NCBI RefSeq assembly: GCF_014805625.2
Contig: NW_023998415.1
Location: 38,273,131 to 38,337,130 of the forward strand
DNA from: Glossina fuscipes
Lineage: Eukaryota; Arthropoda; Insecta; Diptera; Glossinidae
Direction: 5' to 3'
DNA length: 64,000 nucleotides
Of this stretch, positions 46,625 to 58,679 are shown one piece after another. Each line of letters opens with the position of its first letter. The first letter of the stretch is position 1. The translations under genes and the position numbers were made by a program. The notes beneath the pieces were generated by a model. It searched no databases. It worked only from the letters and a program-made list of their open reading frames with translations, and had not been told where the DNA came from.

Positions 46625-47662
46625 CGACCGTGCTACGTGTTATGTCGTTACCGCCCAGCAAGCTCCACAGTGAAGTGCGATGAAATAAATTTTATATATT
46701 TACTGATGTACGGGCCTTGTCTGTTTTTATTATTGTCTATCGTCTTTGTGTCGCTTTCTCTCTTTCCTTCAACTATCTATTCTGTCGTAGGCAACTTATG
46801 AAGATGAAGATGAGGCCGATGCTACGCATACATGTGTTTATACGTATGTACGTGTATATCTGATCATATATTTTGCTGTCGTTGGCTTCACAGTACAACC
46901 GCAAATGCAATAATTTCCGCGCCTTTGCCTTTGAGCTCTCTTTGCACGCACATAGAGATAGTCTTTAATATTTAATTAATGAAAAACTCTTGTACCAGTG
47001 CATATTACTTATTGCTTATATACGAAATTATGTTTATGCTTATGCTTATGTGTATGTGTATCTGTATATCTAGTAGAAAACAGTCGAACGCAATATTATA
47101 TAGAGGTAACACAAAAACATCCTGGCACCGCAAAGTGTAGATGTGTGCCTGGATATAAGATATGATTTATTACTGGGTTAATTCATGGCCAATGTGTCAG
47201 AAACGGTGCCGAGTAATGTTGGTTTGTTATTTTGCTTAAAGTAATCCATGTTATAATCATTGAAACTTGCATCAGAGAACAATAAATAAAAATAAATAGC
47301 TTTTGCTTTATTTCTGCTCTTTAATGCAAAAAGCGAGATACTTCGCTTCAGTTCGTACATATCTCAATGGCTAAATTCGATTAAATTGCAATGAATGAAA
47401 CTTAGTTGCAATACCGCAAGATTTAATAGATATGTTCACCCAAGACGAGATAGAAAAAGTTTCAGCCCTTACCCTCTTTCAATTTTTTACTGGTCATTAA
47501 AGACGTGAGTTACACTGTAAGACGACCACTGTCGACTCTTGATCAACTCTGAGTTTTAATCGTATTAGTTGCTGATGGCAGAAAGTGAAAGCAATCGTCT
47601 TAGCAGTTCATCGCGTAGCTCATGATACCCGTTACCCTTACCAATCTCACAAAGCACAGAAT
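46625..47662. repeat. Right arm of a 1.04-kb inverted repeat
   Basis: This is the reverse complement of 39378-40422 with few substitutions. Between 46690 and 46945 I found one base change against the left arm. The inner edge is at about 46625 (CGACCGTGCTACGTGTTATG), and the outer edge lies near 47650 (ACCAATCTCACAAAGCAC). In minus-strand sense the outer part reads YHELRDELLRRLLSLSA before the frame closes. The arms enclose 6.2 kb. They could be the long terminal inverted repeats of a Foldback/Galileo-like transposon, two separately inserted copies of one element in opposite orientation, or a local inverted duplication. No transposase fitting the first option was seen inside. Confidence 0.9.
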
Positions 47663-47869
47663 ATTTCCTTAGGATTGTCACCGTCAATGTCGAACTTCAA
47701 GGAACCCTGAGTGAAAAATTGAACGAAATGTTTTTTTGCAGATCCCTTTAAGGTCAACGAAAAAATGATCAAGATCCTTCGAAACTTCTCAACAAAGTTC
47801 TTTCAATTTTTTATTAAGGATGTGGATCATGATGGGAGACTACGACTATTCTCTTAATCAATTCAGGGC

Positions 47870-48150
47870 GCCTTACCTCAGTTGTGGTTTTTAATTGTAG
47901 GGAGGGAGAGTGAAAGCAATCGTCTTAGCAGCTCATCGAGTAGATCATGATACACGGTACCTCTGACGTGCATACTTATCATAGGTTCCAAAGACTTCAT
48001 CAGCCGTTGGTAAACTTTTCAAAAATGGATCGCGATTAACAGCTAATTCATGTGACGCACAAACATTGAGGGACTTTTATTTCTCTTTGCGGTATCAAAC
48101 CAAACAGTATCGGTCGTCTTCATTTATTTGTTTTTATCTTTCACAGATTC
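47870..48150 (-). pseudogene. Third partial copy of the arm family, coding-like
   Basis: On the minus strand from about 48110, a frame reads SHELAVNRDPFLKSLPTADE, then VFGTYDKYARQRYR. After a one-base frame change it continues YHDLLDELLRRLLSLS. The last block is repeated in both arms (47560-47640 and 39415-39470). Together this looks like the C-terminus of a protein of 60 or more residues with a basic-leucine-rich end, followed by the non-coding sequence that forms the arms. No family is recognised. It most likely belongs to a transposon present in at least three copies here, this one in the same orientation as the right arm and separated from it by about 220 bp. Confidence 0.5.
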
Positions 48151-48238
48151 ATGTTCCAAGCATAAAATCGTCGAAGGAGGAGAACAAGGAAAAATATTTG
48201 AGCCGAAAATGGTATTTTTATGATGCTGGGATTGGAGA
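48147..48238 (+). other. Exon-like block, 92 bp, with acceptor and donor
   Basis: A pyrimidine-rich tract ending TTTTATCTTTCACAG precedes an open 92-bp block that ends GGAGA|GTAAGT, a consensus donor. The block starts ATTCATGTTCC at 48147 and reads IHVPSIKSSKEENKEKYLS then RKWYFYDAGIG in one frame; the other two frames have stops. The W-Y-F-Y pattern recalls the end of MADF domains, but the match is too short to name. Both splice signals and a coding-like frame in 92 bp make it one of the better exon candidates. No partner exons were found within several kb, and the neighbouring repeats raise the chance that it belongs to a mobile element. Confidence 0.3.
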
Positions 48239-48736
48239 GTAAGTAAACTCGCTTTATATATTTTAATAATTTTTTTCTCGAGACACAACTTTTCCAATTG
48301 ATTTACGGTGTAACTCCAAAAATATTTACTCTCTGTATTTGAGTCTATTTAAATATATTTGGAGAGAGAGATATTCTCTAGTGAAATATGGGCCAGATTT
48401 GCCTAAAATTATTGTAACATTTTTTATTAATAAGAGATGAGTTTCTTTTAAACAAAAATCGAACATTTTCATCCAACAATCGCCTATCAAACGGTATTAA
48501 ATACTTTCGCAAATCCGTATTTAATTATATGGGAATGTAGATAAATGATATTTGCAATACTCAGACATACATCTTTTCATCGGGGTCATCGGGCTGATTT
48601 GCCGCCCTTTATAGTCGAAAAACTGTACATTAGTGAATGTAATTTAACTCGAGATGTAAAATGTTATTTTGTATAGGAAAATCTACCGCGTACAATGATA
48701 TAATACTTTAACCCTAAATAACATTTCTCATTACAT

Positions 48737-48774
48737 AATAAAATTCAAAAAAAAAAAAAAAAAAAAAAAAAAAA
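48737..48774 (+). repeat. A28 tract after an AATAAAA motif
   Basis: An AATAAAA motif at 48737-48743 is followed within 4 bp by a run of 28 A. This could be the 3' end of an inserted retrotranscript. CAATTACCATGAAACAATC and CATGAAACAATTATT follow, a 13-bp direct repeat (CATGAAACAAT). No source gene or element was recognised upstream, and simple slippage would also produce the run. Confidence 0.35.
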
Positions 48775-49049
48775 CAATTACCATGAAACAATCCATGAAA
48801 CAATTATTTCTAGCATGTAAGCATAAAGGAACATTGCATTTGTTACATGATCACTATGTGTTACGCTTAGATAGTGGAATTTTATACCTCAATCTACGCG
48901 AAAATATAGGCCAGGAACCAATACCGCCTTTTCATTCATGTATAGACGGCAAAGGATTGAATGACCCTCCAGGTTTTTTCGCCTGTAGACTTTGCTCTAA
49001 TGAGCCATTGCTAGGCCGACCTCTTTTAATGCCGTTTATATGAGCTGAC

Positions 49050-50680
49050 CAAGATTTGAGAGTTGTTTGTTTGGGATGCAATTTACAATGGAGTTTTTTT
49101 TTTTCATCAGTATCCACGAATTTATTACAGCAATATCCAATTGATGATAGAATAGGCGGGCTTTTGAACGTTATACTATACCGACCTCAATAGCTGCCCA
49201 TCAATTCCACTCCGCCCATGTACATATTGTAGTGTTGCACTACTTTTAGACAAGAAACATCGATCTTTTCTCTTTACTTGCTTATCATACTGATAGATAT
49301 TGTTAACGGGCTATGAGCCAATATAAGTAGGCAACAAAATAACAACGCTGTCGCTCAGAAGTCAACACCATCGCGGTGTCAAATTCTTTCCTTGTAAGTT
49401 CCCATAACAATTGTCGTCTTCATAAGACCGCTCTTGTCCGCGAGTTTACAATTAAACAATGTATTCGGTTGTACAGCTCCGAGACATTGGACCCCTAGAT
49501 TCGATAATTAATATGCCAGAAGCAATGATGTGTAAAAATAATCGGAAAATACTATATGATTCCTTATTTTAGATATAACTCTGACCAAATCTCAAGGCAA
49601 CATCATCGGTGACTCCCAGATCTGGCTAGTCCATCTGCTAGTCCACTTATATTATTTTCTAGTCCCGACTACACTTCGAAATGGTATGTATATGCTATGA
49701 GAATAGTTAAAACAAATAGCTTGTAGTTCCACTTGTGGGGCTTTGTTTGCAATTATTGTTTCAGCAAAATGATTCTTTTTCCCTCCTCTAGCGAAAGGGG
49801 TTGATAATAATAACAAATTCGCTACAAATAACTGAGCTGTAAACAAAATTTTTTAATTAATACTAAAACAATTAATGAATAAAGCACATTATGTTTATGT
49901 GTTAAAATAAATGTTACATGTTAGGCAAATAAACGATTGTTTTAAATAAACAATTAAATAATTAAAATATGAGAGAGAACGAAATTCAAAGTTTATGCGA
50001 AAATCAATAGACTTTACACCTTCGATAAAATTAAAATTTTATTCGAAGATAAACTTATTATTAAACGGCGTCGACTTTTAGAAATCACAATGAGTCGTCG
50101 CAAAAATTAATGTATAAGAAATGAGCGAAACTGAAAATGTTTGTCTTACTATGATTAACGTAAACTGTGCGATGCCAAGAGTTTTCATCCAAGCGATCAA
50201 TTACTGCAATTAAGCAATGGTAATCTGCAAAGTTTAGCATTGTCGATTATAAATAAGAAAATTAAATTCGGTCGGAGTTCAATCTTTTAAAGCCATCACC
50301 GTTATCCTGAAAACGACAAAGAACAAAATTTTCATGCTCCACAACATGAGAGTGGGCGCAGCTGATTTTTTCTATTTCCAAAACAAAAGTTTTTGTTGTA
50401 TAGACATGTGGGCGTCGTAGGCGTGTCCTTTAAAAAGTTTAGATCAATTCCAAATTCTTATGCAAATTTGTGGGCGATATCTTCTTTTTCGATAACGAGA
50501 AAATGTTTACCACAAATACTACAAACTCGCGCAAACAGAGAGATAGACAGACGAACAAATGGATATGTTTAGACGTATTCGCTCATAGAATACGCGTTCA
50601 AATGTTTGTACATTTACTTGCTACAGTGCATAAGTAATGAGCAAAAAACCAATCTTTCATTTCGTTTGAAAAACAATTGT
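49050..50680. other. AT-rich sequence, no gene recognised
   Basis: The last part (about 50330-50560) has GTGGGCG motifs (GAGAGTGGGCGCAGC, ACATGTGGGCGTCGTAGGCG, GTGGGCGATATC). These resemble the distal portion of TATACC-type repeats in the minus orientation and may extend the copy at 50690-51005. The rest shows nothing. Confidence 0.4.
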
Positions 50681-50689
50681 GCTTGAAGC

Positions 50690-51005
50690 TTGTGTGGTGC
50701 TGTGAGCGTGCTCTTCCACCGATTTGGCCCATTTGCGATACCAATGTGCGTGCAAGAGCTGCCAATGTTTCTGCCAAATTTCAAGTCGATAGTTTCATTT
50801 TTACTGCCAGGAAAATGTTTGCAACAGAACTTACACAAACGGACAGACGGCAAGACATACGGACGGACATGATTAAATCGATTTAGAATTTGATGTTGAT
50901 CAAGAATAGATATACTTTATGAGGCCTCTGATGCTTCCTTCTGGGCGTTGCAAACGTTTTGACGAAATGAATATAACTCTCGTCCTTCGGTAATAGGTAT
51001 AAAAG
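50690..51005 (-). repeat. TATACC-family repeat copy e, best-preserved 5' half
   Basis: On the minus strand the copy reads TTTTATACCTATTACCGAAGG from 51003, then TATTCATTTCGTC, TTTGCAACGCCCAGAAGGAAG, CCTCATAAAGTATATC, TCTTGATCAACATCAAATTC, AATCATGTCCGTCCGTATGTC, TCATTTCGAAACTATCG-type sequence and GGGCCAAATCGG at about 50725. Because 5' order and spacing are preserved without interruption, this copy serves here as the reference for recognising the interruption in copy b. The open frames on both strands are by-products. Confidence 0.75.
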
Positions 51006-51009
51006 CAAA

Positions 51010-54000
51010 CAATAAAATTTTACTAAACACATTTTTAAAAATGCAACGTTGTTAATTGCTATTGTTTCGATGCCCAAATATTGTTTTGAAAACCAAATAG
51101 TTAATATTGACTATAAGTAAATAGCTAAATGAAGAGTTTTGGTTTTTTTTTTTTCCATTCTATACGACCAGCTGTGATCTATTCGCTGTAAGTGAATTCT
51201 GTGAAATCGTTATCAATTGCTACAAGTTGATAGAGTTATTTTGAATTTCCAAAAGATTTCGACAAAATTGAAAATATGTATTATATTAAAATTTGCTAAA
51301 TTCATTCTCACTCGGGTAATTTCAATCTTATTGTGGCTTTTTTTTTAATTCCCCATAACTGTATCGGCCAAATGTCAGTTATTAAATCTGATTTTTAAGC
51401 CCACTCCAGAACTCTTCCGTATGGGTGCTAGATATTACCGATCGCTGCCAAACTAATAACGTTCTTACGGCACGATATCGCCATATTGTCAGAAATCATA
51501 GGAACAACTTGTAGAACACGATGGAAACTATATTGATTAATATATATTGTATCAATTTTTCTCAATAAATGCTTTTTTGAATAAATGAGGAGAAGATAAA
51601 AAAACTTCTAAAAAAAAAGTTCCTAATAAAAACAATGAACGAAAGTTTGGCTAACCTAATCCAAAGCTTCACTTTTCAACTCACTTGGTCGAATTAAATC
51701 ATTCCTTCTTTCCGACATAGTGCAACTGTTTGCTATGGAATGACTTAAGCTTATATTGTGCTGCCTAAGCAAATCCAAGATGTCAGAGCTCAGAGCCTTT
51801 TCAACCATTTTTTACCCCTTTCCTCATTCGAATATCGGACAAAGAATAATTATTTTGATTAATAATGATGTAATTATTAATACTAAAAATGAAAATGAAT
51901 CCATGTACTTACTCTTCTTTCTTACTTCGAATGTCATCCTCGGCCTTGTCATCAACAATTATAAAATAAATCAAAAATTTGACATTAGAATTGTATTCGC
52001 GACTGTGCCTCACTTGTGGAAAATCTTTCTTGCGACATTAACCGACAAAATAGTCGAAAACATGCCGCACAATACGTGTAAGTGCTTAATAGCACCGATT
52101 CGGAAAGCAATGTAACTCATTGTAGACATATAAAAACCTGTTCCTCCTTTCGATGAATTTTTGATAACCATCAACTGTTAAGATAAAAAGTCATTTCAAG
52201 CTAATTATGATCTTTCGGGAATTTCTGTTGGCCAGCTTTATGCAATAACAGAATTCCGCTACTATTTAGCTCTCCTCATAGGTCTATGTGGATTATGAAG
52301 AAAAAAAGAAAAAAAAAGCAGAGAATAATTATGAAAAGGGAGTGAATAGTGTGATAGTACAAAGTCCATTTGTAAACATTAGGTTGGAGTTTTGCGAGAG
52401 CAAATTATACGTTGCTACACATACGCGACTAAGGCATCGGCAAACACATAAGACAGCAAAAGACAAATCATTGCAAAAATTCAGATAGATAGAGAGTTGA
52501 AAAGAAGCAGTGCAGCGTTACGAACATGGTGAGAGTTACGAACGAGAGAGAATTTCTTTCATTTTTTTTTCTTTTTTTTTTAAAGGAAAAGAACAATACA
52601 AATGAAATGGCGACCAGTAATTATAGAATAAAGGATAATAAAAACTTTTCTTCTAAAAATACAACAAACAATTATGGGACATAAAAAAAGTTTGAGAAAG
52701 TTGGGAAAAACATGTGGTGGCAAATGAAAAAAAAGAAGAAAATTGTGCCATAAATTTAAAGAAATTTTTTAGAGTTCATTTAAGATGAATTTTGAAGCCA
52801 TTAAACAATAATAAAGGTGAAATGAACTTGCTTGACAAAAAAAAAAGAAGGGATTTAAAAGAAAAAGAACGGGAAACGAACACGTATAAGAACATTGCTT
52901 TTTTGGTTACAATAAAGGAAAAGTTACGCTGCAAAAATCATTCCTTTTTCTTTTTCCCATCATTACTTCTGTCGTTGAGGACAATAACAAATGTGCCGTT
53001 TGGATGGAAGCTGTTATTTGCGATCAACGATACCCACAAATATTTGCTACTAAGTCAGGTAACAACGACTAAAAATCCTACTATCCGTGATGTTATGAGC
53101 TAATCAACTTTAAAAGAAAATCATCGACCTTAAGGTAGTAAAGTTTTCTTCATTATAGATATATTAACAAATATTATTATTATTATTGTTATAAATTAGA
53201 AATAGGAAAAAAAAAGAAGAAGAAATATTTGACCACTAAACGGTGAAGATAGTGCGTGTGCATGAGGAAGGAGAAAAGGAGAAAAGATAAGAATAGACGG
53301 TCAATGAGACTGTCATCGGGACCATAGTATGCTTGTCAATAGTAAATTTTTTTTTTTTTTTTTTTCATATATTGGCAAAAATTTAGTTTAGTTACTTTCT
53401 TCTGCACGCATCAAGTGGGCTAGTCGATGCACCAACAAATTCAGCCCTACCTCTAAATCTATTGTTAGCATGTGTTTGAGCTAATATGACCCATTTATAA
53501 GTATAATCAAAGTGTACGCGTATCAAATGCAAAAATATGTGTGCTTATCTACCAAGAGTCAAGCGCCCGGATTTTCTAAAATAGGCAAAACAACCAACAG
53601 GATCAATAGACATATTAGCAGATAAAGAAAAATAACGAGTAAGTGGGAAGATATGGAGGTATAAGTTGATATAGAATCGCAATTTAATCAATAATCTTGA
53701 CTTTCTTGACTTTATCAGTCCTCCATATTCCGATACTGGGGTGGCAAACATTTTATTCAGAAGTAAATGCGTGTTTTTCCTTCTTCGCTCACTTCATATT
53801 TCTTAAACGAATTCTTTATTGCTTACTATAGTTGGAGTCGATGAAAAAATGTAGTAATTGTGGTTAATTGAGTTTAGTGGTAAACGTATGATATGATGTT
53901 TAGCATGCTCTAATATAATGGAATATTCAGCAGGAAACTTGAAAAGACTTCAACAGATCTGAATGTTATTTTTCTTTTCTGAATAGATAGACAAAAGCTC

Positions 54001-54240
54001 TTAAATCGATTAAGTTAAAGGGTTTGATATATTAGGTCATTGAGAATTCTATGTATCGGGCAATACTCACCTGATTATCTCAAACGAACGTGTGCTTAAC
54101 CGTGCTCACGTTTCAGTTTACTTTTTTTTTTTATGATAATTTTCTAGCACTATCGTCGTGTAAAAGGTTATATTGCATGAAAAAGATGAAGAAATAGGCC
54201 ATGTCATGTTTTTTTACCATAAAAAAAGGCAAAAACGCTG
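51010..54240. other. AT-rich sequence, no gene recognised
   Basis: A T19 run lies at about 53347-53365, and A/G-rich low complexity occupies about 52290-52320 and 52700-52760. The frames at 51756-52115 and 52792-53103 have chance-like composition. No repeats shared with the rest were noticed. Confidence 0.5.
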
Positions 54241-54267
54241 CAAAAAAAAAAAAAAAAAAAAAAAAAT

Positions 54268-54460
54268 TGTGAAGTGTACGCTGAGAGTACTCTGAATGAA
54301 CGAAGCACCCAGGAGTGTTCGATTTCGTTCTGGAAATTTCTATGTCAACCTGTCAGGAAATAGCGGGGTCACTAAACATCAGCCACGTGCCAGTTTGGAA
54401 AGAGTTGGCTATAAACGGAAGCTCAAAACCGCGTAAGATTTTCAATATGACCCACTAGTA
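54268..54460 (+). pseudogene. mariner transposase N-terminal fragment
   Basis: Plus-strand frames read VYAESTLNERSTQE near 54274, then FRSGNFYVN near 54325 and, in another frame, LNISHVPVWKELAINGSSKP near 54374-54435. The mariner N-terminus has the order (V/A)YGE-x-x-x-x-ER(T)CQ-WF, KFR-GDF, and a second helix-turn-helix with LN(I/V)SH-TV--HL. The fragment has at least two frame changes, stops soon after, and lacks all catalytic motifs. It follows directly after an A25 run at 54242-54266, an unexplained junction. Confidence 0.7.
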
Positions 54461-54469
54461 AAAGGTGGA

Positions 54470-55697
54470 TTCGTTTTGGCGGTGCATAACATTGATACAA
54501 ACTTAAAATATCCTGACTACAATTGATGAAGAATATCGAAAGACCAACACAAATGTCCGAAAAGTATTAAGGGCTAAGACCAAGCTCAATAAAGTTGATT
54601 TCAATTAGAGTGATAATCGCATTTTCTCTCTCAGTTTTTCGCGCCATCTTAAAATCCTTCATAAAATTATTTTTCGAATTATTTTGTGCATAGATGTTTA
54701 CATTTGCAACATCATGTTTTTTTAAATGTCTTATATAATGTAAGTATATATGTAAGAATAATCTTGGCTTCTTTTTATCTATGCAGATAACTGATAACTG
54801 ATTTCAATCATTTTTCGGTGAAATTTCCAAAACAATGTGACAAATACTAGCATTTTGTGAAAATTTTTACTTTATAGTAAGGCAAACTTTATTATCCGGA
54901 TTGAATCATATGCGTGCATATATTTAAAACACACGTTCCTTTTTGGTGGACTGTATATTTTTGCATAGAAAATTACATAAAATTTATACTTTATATATTT
55001 ACATATTAAGGTATTCAATCTCGATATACTTCAAAGATCTTATAGTTTTGATATAAAAAAGAATTTTTTCTTTTTTCGAGAAATGGTGATATAATTGGAT
55101 ACATAAGGTATGACCTTGAGCCATTCAAAGACATGCATCACGAAATCATGACGTGTTTTGTCTTTACTCCTTATTTGCCTTCGTATTCGCATATATTAAT
55201 CTTAAGCTCGTCACCAAACATGGGTTTCCAAAAATTCAGATCATCATTCACATTCCGAAGTTTTACGAGCTCGAGAAGTTTTATCATAATAATTCCCCGT
55301 ATAAATAGATTTTTTCTTTGAACAATGGCCATGAAACGAAACATGGATACAAAACATTTTGAACGGTCCCGGAAGGAATGCGAATTTGCTTACATTTTTC
55401 TAACTCTTCGCCAATATGAAAAGCGCTACTTTCTTAAGTGCGTGTGTAAATTTTTATAATAGTTTGAATAGTGGCACGACTAATTCCATTTGCTTCTGAC
55501 TATTTCTCCGTATGATTTGTTCTCAGTTCGCTTGCAGGAAGGCTTGTTCGGGATGGATACTAGTCCCACATTTCATTAAAACAAATGCATAACCGAACAA
55601 ACCTTTTCCACCGATATGATTAGCTGTCAACATTAACAGATAAAAGTTAAAGTCTCATGGTAAACTTATATGCTTGTCAATTATAACAGATAACAGC

Positions 55698-55741
<44 letters not shown>

Positions 55742-56025
55742 AGGAAGAAGATTATTGATTTAAATTCAATTTACACAAAGACTCATACTGTTCTGTTGAT
55801 AATTATAGCAATAATAACAACCAGTAAACCAGCAAACAGTCATAACAGTTTATCATTCCAATTATTGTGGTCAAGTTACTGTTATAAGTTCACTGGAGGT
55901 TTTTAATTTATGGAGAATAACGCTTACCCGGCTAAAGTTTGCGGCATGTAATTAAGTTTGCTAACAATGTGTTATGTAGGCGCTACATAAAAAGGAGATT
56001 ATGAAGATAGGGAGAGAGACAAAGA

Positions 56026-56075
<50 letters not shown>

Positions 56076-58620
56076 AATAAATAACCAAATATGCTGAAAG
56101 GCTCCGTCAAGCCTTGGGTGAAATTCCATATAGCAAAAAAAAACAAGTAGTTTTTTCCGAACACGCAACGAAAGACAGACAGATGAAAGACGTAATGTTT
56201 AGTCTTCGCTATGCTGGTTTCACCCAAATCTCCTTTTGATAGAATGCATTCACTTTTTCATATCCCCTTTGCCTGCTATCTTGTGATTATCTTCTCTCAC
56301 TCTTTGCCTTTTTGTTGATCTTTTTTCATCTCTTACCTTCCTTTTTTTAACTGATGACTGAATTCGTTGCCACCAATTGGCCAGAAATGGCATAGAGAAC
56401 ATTAACTTATAATATATTTAGCATGCTATTGTACACGTTTTCAAAACCATTTAATGCTATATAAGAAGTAAAGCAAATGTAAGAGTACTGGGAATATTTT
56501 CATTTTTGGAACACCTTCTCCTCATAAAGTAAGTACCCTGTTCGGTGGCGATATTTTGTTTTTCCTGTTTTTCTCCATTGAACATATTCTATGGCGTTTA
56601 TAATATTTATACTGCAGTCGTAAATTTCTAGTCTCGACCAAGTGTTGCACGAGCAACTCCGTACACACAAGCCACAAATAAGTTTTACGTTTATTGCAGT
56701 GTCTGCGTAACAGTGTTGCTGCACTTATACATTGCTTTAGTATGTATGCATGCGCCTAAACGTGTATAAATGTAAGCGTAACACAAAGATTTAGTTTTCC
56801 ACAGTTAGATTTTTTTTCAGTCTTTTTCTTGTTCTTTCTGTTGCCATAACTACAAAACGAAGAAATGCTGGTCTTATTATTTTGCTTGATGCACACAAAA
56901 CTAATATGTAACATATGCTTGAAGCCAATGACATTATTAATCGATGTCTAACATTGTGCAGATGTCGTTTGCTCTTTGTAGAATTTCCAGATTATTCAAA
57001 ACGTAACAACTATGAACATAATGATCATGCTTAAGACACGAAGTGATCCAAGCTTAATCATGCTCTTCATATACATAAAACTGAAACAAACTGAAAGAAA
57101 TAACTTTGATTATATCTTCCCGAATGATCTATCTATGGTCACAGACTATAAAAAATTTACTTACATTGCAACTGCGAGTTGTCTACATTGACTTTAAACG
57201 ACAGGCAGTCAGCTTCGAATTTATTGTTTTCAACAATGCTGTTTACATTAACCATCTGTAACGCGTACTTAACTTGAAAGAAAACCTCTACACATTATCA
57301 GTTTTTTGATGCTTTCGATGAGCTAAGTCTGAAATTTTTCCAGTAAAAGATTTTGCAATTTTTTATTACTTCTCTATCAAGGCAATGCACCTCAATGTGT
57401 CTCAAACATTTGACGCAAACATTACACTTTATAGCTTGACGTCACTTCAAATCCTATTCAGTATTAAAAGTTACTGAATGTTGTCAGCAAAAGGTGCTTA
57501 GTAAAAGCGATTTGAAAATTTTCGGGAAACAGTGATTTTTGTTTTTTATAGCATTAAAGTTTTGTGTGTTTTTTTTAATATAAAATTGATGGATTTTTGG
57601 CACGATATGTGCTCTGCTCGATCAAACAATTCAACTAAGCACCGTAAAACACCAACCGCGGAACGCCAAACGCCAAACGCAATTCTAATTACAAATGCAT
57701 TAAATGCATTAATTTCAGCTTTGACGACTTGTCGTCTAACGGCGAAAAAAATAATTTTTTTGTCAAGTTGACTCGTGGCCAAGAGAAATGATATTTGGAA
57801 CCAGAAGGGGGCAAAGGGCAATGTTGTGAAACTTTTTTTTATAAACTGTATTTACTGCCCTCTATGTAAGAAAGAAAAGGAAAATATTTACTTATTATAT
57901 AACGTTTTTTTTTTAAAGTCCTTTTACAGCTCATTTCTATGCTAAGTGTTCCGCATTCGGTGTTTATGCTAGATAGACTGTCACAAACAGCTCGTTCTGT
58001 CTGCCTGTTTATCGTACTTATTTTTATTTTACTTGTTATTTTTACATTCTCTCTCGTTTTTATTATATGTTTACTTTACAAAAGTTATTTTATTAATAAT
58101 ATTTTATTTAGAATTTAATTTGAATTTCTTTTCAAGTGGCTTACCGTTCTAGTTTTCTTAAGTTGTTGTTCATTGTTGATAAACTATAATGAAAGAATAG
58201 TTACAAAGTTACCACAACTTGAGTTTTCGTATTGCAAAAGTCTTTAAATTGCAAAAAAAAATTTATTATTAAAATTTAATACATTGTATATTGAACGAAT
58301 GAAATTAAACTCTTGAACGCTCAATATTTTGGTATGCTTTATTCATGTTTTATTTTTTTTTCATATTTGCATGACATTTTCAAAAAAAATGTATAAAACC
58401 TAATCAACGTATTAATTATAGGAATTTAATAAATAATTAAGACAATTAGATTGAAAATATGTCGACGATGAATCGAAATTTGCTACTACACTGACAATTT
58501 ATAAATTATCAGAATTTTACTTAGAAAAAGAGAAATTTTAAATTTATTTAACGGCATTCACGGTATAGATGATGTAAAAATTTCTTACCAAAGCTGTTAA
58601 ATTTTCCAACATATTTTACC
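54470..58620. other. AT-rich sequence with microsatellites, no gene recognised
   Basis: The stretch contains a (TA)n run at about 55706-55737 and a compound (CA)n(GA)n microsatellite at about 56024-56069. The frames at 55961-56227 and 55983-56168 cross that repeat and are not genes. Near 57690-57720 the ATGCATTAAATGCATTAA sequence is a local direct repeat. Nothing else stands out. Confidence 0.5.
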
Positions 58621-58624
58621 GAAA

Positions 58625-58672
58625 GACGTATGCATGCTTTTCTAGTCAGACATATGCATGCTTCTCTAGTCA
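58625..58672. repeat. Tandem pair of 24-bp units with ATGCATGC
   Basis: GACGTATGCATGCTTTTCTAGTCA at 58625-58648 (shown here only as two halves: GACGTATGCATG and CTTTTCTAGTCA) is followed directly by GACATATGCATG and CTTCTCTAGTCA at 58649-58672. The copies differ at two positions. Each unit has the palindrome ATGCAT within TATGCATGC. The function is unknown. Confidence 0.8.
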
Positions 58673-58679
58673 TGTGGCG

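Noticed and set aside
55961..56227. 88-codon minus-strand frame with a Ser-Leu and Cys-Val repeat
   Set aside because: It is a translation of the compound (CA)n(GA)n microsatellite at 56024-56069; no coding evidence remains outside it.
58520..58640. CRISPR-like or other regularly spaced array
   Set aside because: Only a single tandem pair follows; no spacer-repeat pattern occurs anywhere in the window.
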